7,997 bases of DNA from a bacterium (lineage in GTDB: Bacteria; Desulfobacterota; UBA8473): NCBI GenBank assembly GCA_009773075.1, contig WOUX01000031.1, forward strand, positions 1,073 through 9,069, given 5' to 3'. The number at the start of each line of letters is the position of its first letter. The first letter of the stretch is position 1. This document shows positions 1 to 5,019 of this stretch, piece after piece. Both the position numbers and the translations under genes were made by a program. Under the pieces are notes generated by a model. The model searched no databases. It worked only from the letters and a program-made list of their open reading frames with translations, and was not told the origin of the DNA.

Positions 1-5
1 AACAC

Positions 6-45
6 TTGACCCCTCGACCCCTCGAATCCTTAGTCCCTCAAGCCA
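6..45. repeat. Degenerate 8-bp tandem repeat
   Basis: Five consecutive 8-base units start at positions 6, 14, 22, 30 and 38: TTGACCCC, TCGACCCC, TCGAATCC, TTAGTCCC and TCAAGCCA. The first two differ at one base and later units decay. The unit shows no open reading frame of note, and the window edge may cut the array. Low-complexity spacers of this kind are common between genes in environmental deltaproteobacterial-type genomes (general impression). The function is unknown. Confidence 0.55.
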
Positions 46-92
46 TCGGCTTCAGCCAATGGTAGTTGACTTTTATAGGTGGTGCGTTTCCA

Positions 93-101
93 AAAGGAGG
101 T
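93..101 (+). promoter_or_regulatory. Ribosome binding site of the DUF4013 gene
   Basis: AAAGGAGGT lies 7 bases before the ATG at 109 and is an almost perfect anti-16S match. It fixes the start at 109. A GTG at 79 in the same frame would place this site inside the coding sequence and has no ribosome binding site of its own. Confidence 0.85.
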
Positions 102-108
102 TCTGTGT

Positions 109-765
109 ATGGCTAATATAGAAAAGGCTATCAAGTTTCCATTTAATGATGAGCAGTGGTTGCAAAAGCTTATTGTAGGAGGAGTGCTTAATTTAATCCC
201 TATTATAAATTTTCTTTCGATTGGTTATGCCTACCAGGTATTTAAGAGCACCTTGAAGAAGGAAGATGCTACTATGCCAGAATGGAGAAACTGGGGTGAT
301 CTGTTTATTAAAGGATTGGTCATTGCCGTAATTTGCTTGTGTTATAGTTTTATTCCAGGCTTTATAACCGTTTTAGGTGTAATCTTAATAACCAAAGGGT
401 GGCTTGCCAGTTTTCTGGGTGCTCTTTTACTCATTATTGGTTTTGCAGTTGGATTGGTGATTACGTTCTTTTTACCCATGGCTATTGCCAGCTATGTATT
501 AGGGGGAGAACAGATTGGAGATGCCTTTAAAATTGGATTCATTTTGGATAAAGTGAAAGAAAGATTGGATAGCTATCTCGTTTCTTATCTCGTCGGCATA
601 GGTGCGATAATACTTGTTGCTCTGTTTCTTTTTGTTCCCATTGTAAAATATCTTATCTTGCCGATAGCTCTGTTTTATGTGTATCTATTCCTGTCTATAC
701 TCTTTGGGGAAACATGTGCCTCTGTTGCAGATGTAACTGAGGAAACGATAGAAGATGAAATATGA
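109..765 (+). CDS. DUF4013 domain multi-pass membrane protein
   Basis: This 218-residue integral membrane protein belongs to the DUF4013 family, whose function is unknown. The N-terminus (IEKAIKFPFNDEQWLQKL, then a GGVLNLIPIINFLSIGYAYQV stretch) is typical: a short cytosolic lead, a glycine/proline-bearing hydrophobic segment, then a polar turn with PEWRNWGDLF. Hydrophobic stretches lie at about residues 18-40, 60-92, 97-130 and 155-205, probably five or six membrane passes. The C-terminus is short and acidic (EETIEDEI). There is no signal peptide or catalytic motif. The start at 109 is chosen from the strong ribosome binding site at 93-101. An intrinsic terminator follows within 30 bases, so it ends its own transcript. 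Any promoter lies in the first 78 bases or upstream of the window. Family assignment is by recognition of sequence pattern; the role is not inferable. Confidence 0.82.
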   Translation: MANIEKAIKFPFNDEQWLQKLIVGGVLNLIPIINFLSIGYAYQVFKSTLKKEDATMPEWRNWGDLFIKGLVIAVICLCYSFIPGFITVLGVILITKGWLASFLGALLLIIGFAVGLVITFFLPMAIASYVLGGEQIGDAFKIGFILDKVKERLDSYLVSYLVGIGAIILVALFLFVPIVKYLILPIALFYVYLFLSILFGETCASVADVTEETIEDEI

Positions 766-778
766 AGACATATAGCAT

Positions 779-807
779 TTGAAACTGATAAAAAAGCTGG
801 GTATTTT
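779..807 (+). promoter_or_regulatory. Possible rel promoter overlapping the terminator
   Basis: TTGAAA (779-784), a 17-base spacer and TATTTT (802-807) match the sigma-70 hexamers at five of six and four of six positions. If real, transcription would start near 814 and give rel a leader of about 28 bases. The hexamers fall within and beside an intrinsic terminator stem, whose A/T content could create the match by chance. Confidence 0.3.
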
Positions 808-830
808 TAATATGCCCGGCTTTTTTAGTT
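790..830 (+). terminator. Rho-independent terminator after the DUF4013 gene
   Basis: The 5' arm at 790-804 (AAAAAAGCTGGGTAT) pairs with the 3' arm at 812-826 (ATGCCCGGCTTTTTT) over 15 base pairs, two of them G-U. The loop is 7 bases, and a T-rich tail follows. It begins 24 bases after the DUF4013 stop. The A-run opposite the T-run gives it partial activity in the reverse direction as well, but no minus-strand gene approaches it. Confidence 0.88.
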
Positions 831-841
831 TTTAGAAGAAT

Positions 842-2989
842 ATGATAAGATTAAATGACATTATAGACAAAATACATGCTTATAATCCTGATACAGATGT
901 GGATTTGATTGAAAAGGCGTACGTATTCTCTGCCAAGATTCATCAGGGACAGGTTCGGCTCTCAGGTGAACCTTATCTCATCCATCCGTTGGAAGTGGCA
1001 GGTATTCTTGCTGATCTCAAGTTAGACGTTGCAACTATTGCTACTGGGCTGTTACATGATGCTGTGGAAGATACTTATGCAACCTTAGAGGAGATTGGAA
1101 AGTTATTTGGTAAAGATATTAGTCCCCTGGTTGATGGAGTCACAAAGATCAGTAAGATTACCTTTGGAACTCATGAAGAACAGCAGGCTGAAAATTTTCG
1201 AAAGATGCTGATAGCAATGGCTAAGGATATAAGGGTTATACTTATAAAATTAGCCGATAGGCTTCATAATATGCGAACACTGGAGTACCATTCTCCAAAA
1301 AAGCAGAAAGAGATTGCTAAAGAAACCCTGGATATTTATGCCCCATTGGCAAATAGGTTGGGTATAGGCTGGGTTAGGGCTGAACTTGAGGATCTTTCCC
1401 TACAGTTTCTGGAACCAGAAGTATATTATGACCTGATGAAGAAGGTTGTAGAAAGGAAGAAAGAGGGGAATGCCTATATACATGAGGTAAAAACCATTAT
1501 TTCCAATAGATTGGCAGAGTATAATCTTAAAGATCATGTGGAGGGGAGATTAAAGCATATCTATAGTATATATCAGAAGATGAAGAAGCAAAACATAGAG
1601 TTTGATCGGGTTTATGACCTTATTGCCTTCAGGATCATTCTTGACAGTGTTCAGGAATGCTATGAAGCCCTGGGAATTATTCATTCCCTGTGGAAACCTG
1701 TTCCCGGTCGGTTCAAAGACCATGTAGCCATGCCGAAAGCCAATATGTATCAATCTCTCCATACTACAGTTATAGGGCCTCACGGGGAGAGGGTCGAAAT
1801 CCAAATACGAACAGGAGAGATGCATAGGATTGCAGAAGAAGGGATAGCATCCCATTGGAAGTATAAAGAGGGGAAGGACATTGGGAAAAAGACAGACAGA
1901 GAGTTTGCCTGGCTGAGACGACTTCTGGAATGGCAACAGGACATGAAAGATCCTAGAGAGTTTTTAGAATCAGTTAGGGTTGATCTTTTTCCAGAAGAGG
2001 TATATGTCTTTACCCCGAAAGGGGAGGTAAAGGAGTTCCCCCGAGGTGCTACTCCTTTGGATTTTGCCTATAGCATTCATACCGATGTAGGGCATAAGTG
2101 TAATGGAGCCAAAGTAAATGGTAAGATTGTTCCCTTAAAATACGAGTTAAAAAACGGCGATACATTGGAGATAATAACCTCCTCCAATCAACATCCCAGT
2201 ATTGACTGGTTAAAGATTGTTAAGACATCCAGGGCTAAGGCAAAGATTCGGCATTGGGTGAAAACCAATCAACGTGAGCAGAGTATTTCACTGGGGTTGG
2301 AAATCTGTGAAAAGGAGTTTAAAAAATACAAACTCAACTTTTCAAAGCTTACAAAAACGGGTGAGTTGAAGGTAATAGCAGAGGAGTTTGGTCTCCAGCA
2401 TGTGGACGACCTGCTGGCTGAGGTGGGGTATGGAAAGCTTTCTGTTAAGCAAATAATACATAGAATAATACCGCAGGAGAGATTAGATGCAGAGTTTACA
2501 GAGGATGCAATATTAGAAAAGGTTACAAAGAAGGCAGGCAAGAAAGATGGCGGCGGTGTTAAGATACGAGGCGTTGAGGATATAATGGTGCGCTTTGGAA
2601 AGTGCTGCAACCCGCTCCCCGGTGATGATATAATCGGATATATTACTCGTGGCAGAGGGGTTACCGTTCACCTCTCTAACTGTCCCACTATTCTTCATAA
2701 TGTATCTGAGAGAACGATAGATGTGGCATGGGATATAGAAGATAAATCAATGCATCTGGTTAGAATTAGGGTTGTCTGTGTAGATAAAAAGGGGCTGCTT
2801 GCTGCCATGAGCTCCTCTATTGCTTTATCTGAGGCCAATATTATAAATGCACAGGTACATACCACTCAGGAGAAAAAGGCAGTGAGTATATTTGAGGTTG
2901 AGGTAAGTGATCTAAAGCACCTTCAGAATATAATCAATTCCATGCAAAACATCAAAGGTGTTATCAATGTTGAAAGACTGAGAACATGA
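842..2989 (+). CDS. rel: Bifunctional (p)ppGpp synthetase/hydrolase, RelA/SpoT family
   Basis: This 715-residue cytosolic enzyme makes (p)ppGpp from ATP and GTP/GDP and also hydrolyses it, setting the stringent response. The order of domains is complete. The N-terminal HD hydrolase (about 1-190) carries H48 and the HDAVED motif at 72-77, so hydrolase residues are intact. The synthetase domain (about 225-340) has R290-F-K-D293, the RxKD signature of bifunctional enzymes rather than the ExDD of synthetase-only RelA. The TGS domain is at about 385-448 (from VYVFTPKGEV). A helical region leads to the zinc-finger-like segment with C588, C589 and C614, and the C-terminal ACT domain spans about 637-715. 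Length matches the family. The start at 842 is supported by the family N-terminus MIRLNDIIDKI. The ribosome binding site is weak (AGAAG, 834-838) in a T-rich leader. The gene starts 15 bases after a terminator stem and converges on rpmB 5 bases past its stop. Recognition is secure. The same family may be named relA or spoT. Confidence 0.97.
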   Translation: MIRLNDIIDKIHAYNPDTDVDLIEKAYVFSAKIHQGQVRLSGEPYLIHPLEVAGILADLKLDVATIATGLLHDAVEDTYATLEEIGKLFGKDISPLVDGVTKISKITFGTHEEQQAENFRKMLIAMAKDIRVILIKLADRLHNMRTLEYHSPKKQKEIAKETLDIYAPLANRLGIGWVRAELEDLSLQFLEPEVYYDLMKKVVERKKEGNAYIHEVKTIISNRLAEYNLKDHVEGRLKHIYSIYQKMKKQNIEFDRVYDLIAFRIILDSVQECYEALGIIHSLWKPVPGRFKDHVAMPKANMYQSLHTTVIGPHGERVEIQIRTGEMHRIAEEGIASHWKYKEGKDIGKKTDREFAWLRRLLEWQQDMKDPREFLESVRVDLFPEEVYVFTPKGEVKEFPRGATPLDFAYSIHTDVGHKCNGAKVNGKIVPLKYELKNGDTLEIITSSNQHPSIDWLKIVKTSRAKAKIRHWVKTNQREQSISLGLEICEKEFKKYKLNFSKLTKTGELKVIAEEFGLQHVDDLLAEVGYGKLSVKQIIHRIIPQERLDAEFTEDAILEKVTKKAGKKDGGGVKIRGVEDIMVRFGKCCNPLPGDDIIGYITRGRGVTVHLSNCPTILHNVSERTIDVAWDIEDKSMHLVRIRVVCVDKKGLLAAMSSSIALSEANIINAQVHTTQEKKAVSIFEVEVSDLKHLQNIINSMQNIKGVINVERLRT

Positions 2990-2994
2990 ACTAA

Positions 2995-3183
2995 TTAGAC
3001 ATTGGTGACAAATCCAGACCTTATGCAACGGGTACAGACATTAATCCTTTTTACCGCCCCGTTTCTAACTGCCTTTACCTTTTGAATATTTGGGTACCAT
3101 CTCCTTTTGGTTTTATTATTGGCATGGCTGACATTATTACCAACTGATGGACCCTTTCCGCATATCTCACATACTCTTGCCAT
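2995..3183 (-). CDS. rpmB: 50S ribosomal protein L28
   Basis: This 62-residue protein of the large ribosomal subunit starts MARVCEICGKGP, the classic L28 opening, with the family motif NNVSHANNKTKRRWYPN near residues 16-32. It is strongly basic. Two CxxC pairs (C5/C8 and C50/C53) make it the zinc-binding (C+) form. The ATG at 3183 is chosen because GTGAGGT (GAGG at 3190-3193, 6 bases away) is a good ribosome binding site. An in-frame GTG at 3195 would use that site as codons. It lies 46 bases downstream of the DUF523 gene on the same strand and could share the purM transcript. No strong internal promoter was found. Its stop is 5 bases from the convergent rel stop, and no terminator hairpin is visible between them. 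Confidence 0.96.
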   Translation of the reverse strand: MARVCEICGKGPSVGNNVSHANNKTKRRWYPNIQKVKAVRNGAVKRINVCTRCIRSGFVTNV

Positions 3184-3229
3184 TCTAGACCTCACAACTC
3201 TATTGAACTAATTAAACATCCAGGAATTT

Positions 3230-3661
3230 CTATATATCCCCAGAACTTACCTTGATTCCATTGTCAATTAAAAGTGCTGTTAGTACCCCTTTTCCTTCTT
3301 TTAAACCATCATCATCCCAGATGTAATTAACACCACATGAAGGGCTCTTATCCTTTAAGATTGCTTTATCAGCCCCTACCAACATGGCAACATTCAAAGC
3401 TTCAATAGCGCCTTTTATAAACTGTGGGGTTACATCTCTGCCCTTTATATCTATAACCCTGGATCTGGACTTCAAGACATCGGATCCGTCCCCACTTTGG
3501 ATTTTAGCAGGGGTTCTAGGCGTGGGAAGCCCCCCCATCTGTTCAGGGCAGATAGGGACAGCCCCTTCTTTCTCCAGAAGATCAAGAAGCTCAGGTTTGG
3601 TTTCACTAGAACCATCGTACCTGCAATTGACCCCTACCAGGCAGGCACTGACAACAATCAT
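3230..3661 (-). CDS. DUF523 family protein, TudS-like Fe-S desulfidase candidate
   Basis: This protein of about 143 residues begins MIVVSACLVGVNCRYDG, the hallmark of DUF523. It keeps the other family blocks: VPICPEQMGGLPTPR (residues 35-49), VIDIKGRDVTPQF (69-81) and AILKDKSPSCG (100-110). Conserved cysteines are C7, C13, C38 and C109. Characterised DUF523 members (TudS) are [4Fe-4S] enzymes that remove sulfur from 2-thiouracil; three conserved cysteines hold the cluster. Desulfidase activity here is inferred from family only. It is cytosolic, with no signal or membrane segment. The start at 3661 follows the family N-terminus and has a GGTGGG site close upstream. An alternative ATG at 3685 overlaps the purM stop (TGATG) and would add eight residues (MEDARGGK). 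Either way it is closely coupled to purM and is followed by rpmB. Confidence 0.88.
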   Translation of the reverse strand: MIVVSACLVGVNCRYDGSSETKPELLDLLEKEGAVPICPEQMGGLPTPRTPAKIQSGDGSDVLKSRSRVIDIKGRDVTPQFIKGAIEALNVAMLVGADKAILKDKSPSCGVNYIWDDDGLKEGKGVLTALLIDNGIKVSSGDI

Positions 3662-3684
3662 TTTCCCACCACGGGCATCTTCCA

Positions 3685-4752
3685 TCAAAGAAATTTGATG
3701 GATTGCTCTTCTTGTTCTCTTCTGGTGATCTCACCGATAATATATGCTTCTTCTTTCAAACCTTTTAGTCTCAGAAGAACTTCATCGACATCAGGGGGGG
3801 ATACGACTACCACCATTCCTATACCATTATTGAAGGTTCTAAACATTTCATATTCGTCAACATTCCCCTTCTCTTTGATAAACCTGAATATGTGAGGAAT
3901 CTCCCATGAATCTTTATATATCAGTGCTTGGCAGCTTTGGGGCAGTATCCGTGGTATGTTTTCTAGCAATCCTCCCCCAGTAATATGGGACATCCCCTGG
4001 ATGTTGAAATCCCTTATCAAGTTCAGAATAGCCTTTACATATATCTTTGTAGGTTTAAGCAGTTCTTCACCGAGTGGGCTTTGGATCCCTTCTACTTTAG
4101 CATTTATATCCAGGTTAAGATCATCAAATATTATCTTCCTGACCAGAGAGTATCCATTACTGTGTAAACCGTTAGAGGCAATTCCTATCAGTTTATCCCC
4201 TACGGTTATAGCAGAGCCATCGATAATCTTATCATTATCAACAACCCCTAATGCAAAACCTACTAAATCATATTCTTCATCCTTGTAAAAAGATGGTATC
4301 TCGGCAGTTTCTCCACCTATTAAGGAACAGTTAGCCTCTTTGCATCCATCGGTAACCCCCTTAATGATCTCTTCAGCTCTATTTAGCACCAATTTGCTTG
4401 TAGATATATAATCCAGGAAGAAAAGGGGTTCGGCGCCTAAGGTTATTATGTCATTCACACACATGGCCACCAAATCGATCCCAACAGTATCGTGCTTATC
4501 CATCATAAATGCAATTTTTAACTTGGTTCCGACTCCATCGGTAGAGGATACGAGAATTGGCTTTTTGTACTTTCTTGTATTTAATGAAAATAGACCACCA
4601 AACCCACCGATTTCTGTCATAACTTCAGGTCTAAATGTGGATTTGACCAGGGGTTTTATCCTTTTTACAAATTCATTACCTGCGTCAATATCCACACCCG
4701 CGTTTTTGTATGTGTTTTTCTCACCCAATTTCCGCTCCTTTTTAGATTCCAT
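3685..4752 (-). CDS. purM: Phosphoribosylformylglycinamidine cyclo-ligase (AIR synthetase)
   Basis: This 355-residue cytosolic enzyme closes the imidazole ring in de novo purine synthesis: formylglycinamidine ribonucleotide (FGAM) plus ATP gives aminoimidazole ribonucleotide (AIR). Visible family motifs in order are TYKNAGVDI (14-22), the glycine-rich FGGLF (51-55), STDGVGTK (70-77), the GGETAEIP block (146-153), SNGLHSNGYSL (193-203), and HITGGGLLENIPRILP (from 256). The length is normal for PurM. The N-terminal 13 residues are lysine/glutamate-rich and precede the usual start of homology. The ATG at 4752 is preceded by GAGGGA (4758-4763) at a 5-base spacing, which supports this start. A near-consensus promoter lies about 140 bases upstream, and the intervening leader contains two hairpins. 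The stop overlaps an ATG of the following DUF523 gene. No other pur genes are present in the window. Confidence 0.97.
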   Translation of the reverse strand: MESKKERKLGEKNTYKNAGVDIDAGNEFVKRIKPLVKSTFRPEVMTEIGGFGGLFSLNTRKYKKPILVSSTDGVGTKLKIAFMMDKHDTVGIDLVAMCVNDIITLGAEPLFFLDYISTSKLVLNRAEEIIKGVTDGCKEANCSLIGGETAEIPSFYKDEEYDLVGFALGVVDNDKIIDGSAITVGDKLIGIASNGLHSNGYSLVRKIIFDDLNLDINAKVEGIQSPLGEELLKPTKIYVKAILNLIRDFNIQGMSHITGGGLLENIPRILPQSCQALIYKDSWEIPHIFRFIKEKGNVDEYEMFRTFNNGIGMVVVVSPPDVDEVLLRLKGLKEEAYIIGEITRREQEEQSIKFL

Positions 4753-4794
4753 GGGAATCCCTCAACACAGGAAGATTTCTTGTCCGACGATTAT

Positions 4795-4824
4795 AAAAGA
4801 ACAAAAGCCGGGTAAGATTACCCG
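4795..4824 (-). terminator. Terminator-like hairpin in the purM leader (candidate attenuator)
   Basis: Read on the minus strand, CGGGTAA (4824-4818) pairs perfectly with TTACCCG (4815-4809). The last pair is probably opened to leave a 4-base loop. A GCTTTTGTTCTTTT tract follows (4808-4795). This is the shape of an intrinsic terminator. It lies between the purM promoter and the purM start, about 40 bases before the ATG, with no gene upstream on this strand for it to terminate. That position suggests conditional attenuation of purM. The stem is short and the T tract is interrupted, so termination strength is uncertain. Confidence 0.55.
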
Positions 4825-4857
4825 ACCAGTCATTGTCTCCCCATTATTATCATAGGA

Positions 4858-4874
4858 ATCCGCCTCTGGCGGAT
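4858..4874. repeat. GC-rich palindrome ATCCGCC-TCT-GGCGGAT
   Basis: A perfect 7-bp inverted repeat with a 3-base spacer sits in AT-rich surroundings. In the purM transcript it would form a very stable hairpin near the 5' end, upstream of the terminator-like hairpin. It may be a structural part of the leader or one copy of a dispersed intergenic palindrome. No second copy occurs in this window. Confidence 0.6.
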
Positions 4875-4891
4875 AAATTTACAGTTTCTAA

Positions 4892-4920
4892 ATATTAGCC
4901 TGTACCTCTTAAGATGTCAA
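4892..4920 (-). promoter_or_regulatory. Sigma-70-type promoter of purM
   Basis: On the minus strand, a perfect TTGACA -35 (4920-4915) is followed by a 17-base spacer and TAATAT (4897-4892, four of six matches to TATAAT). Transcription should begin near 4885-4887, giving purM a leader of about 133 bases. A second TTGACA on the same strand at 4937-4932 lies exactly 17 bases upstream of the first but has no good -10 partner. This is the best promoter in the window. Confidence 0.7.
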
Positions 4921-4930
4921 ACCTTTTTTC

Positions 4931-4959
4931 TTGTCAAGACTAGAATATTTTGATAGAAG
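4931..4959 (+). promoter_or_regulatory. Possible recG promoter
   Basis: TTGTCA (4931-4936), a 17-base spacer and TAGAAG (4954-4959) match the sigma-70 hexamers at five and four of six positions. The site overlaps the upstream TTGACA copy of the purM side, as expected in a divergent control region. The hexamers are imperfect and the region is AT-rich, so chance is possible. Confidence 0.3.
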
Positions 4960-5019
4960 CAAATTGGATTTATGTGTAACGAGTTGAAATTAAAACTAAA
5001 TTAAAACCAGAAACTTACT

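Noticed and set aside
79..108. In-frame GTG at 79 as an earlier start of the DUF4013 gene
   Set aside because: The strong ribosome binding site at 93-101 would then be coding, and nothing resembling a site precedes 79.
1550..2698. Minus-strand open frames inside rel
   Set aside because: They lie opposite a well-conserved full-length gene, have no recognisable family and no ribosome binding sites of note.
3184..3260. Separate promoter for rpmB near TTGACA and TATATA at the end of the DUF523 gene
   Set aside because: The two hexamers are 25 bases apart, outside the workable spacing, and no better pair was found.
3384..4288. Plus-strand open frames opposite the DUF523 gene and purM
   Set aside because: Low-complexity, serine/proline/leucine-rich translations that mirror the real genes; no family features.
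4448..4855. Plus-strand frame crossing the purM start
   Set aside because: It is antisense to conserved purM sequence and runs through the promoter-side leader; no protein family recognised.
4753..4890. Known riboswitch class in the purM leader
   Set aside because: I looked for purine, PRPP/ykkC, ZTP and T-box hallmarks and saw none; only the generic hairpins are supported.
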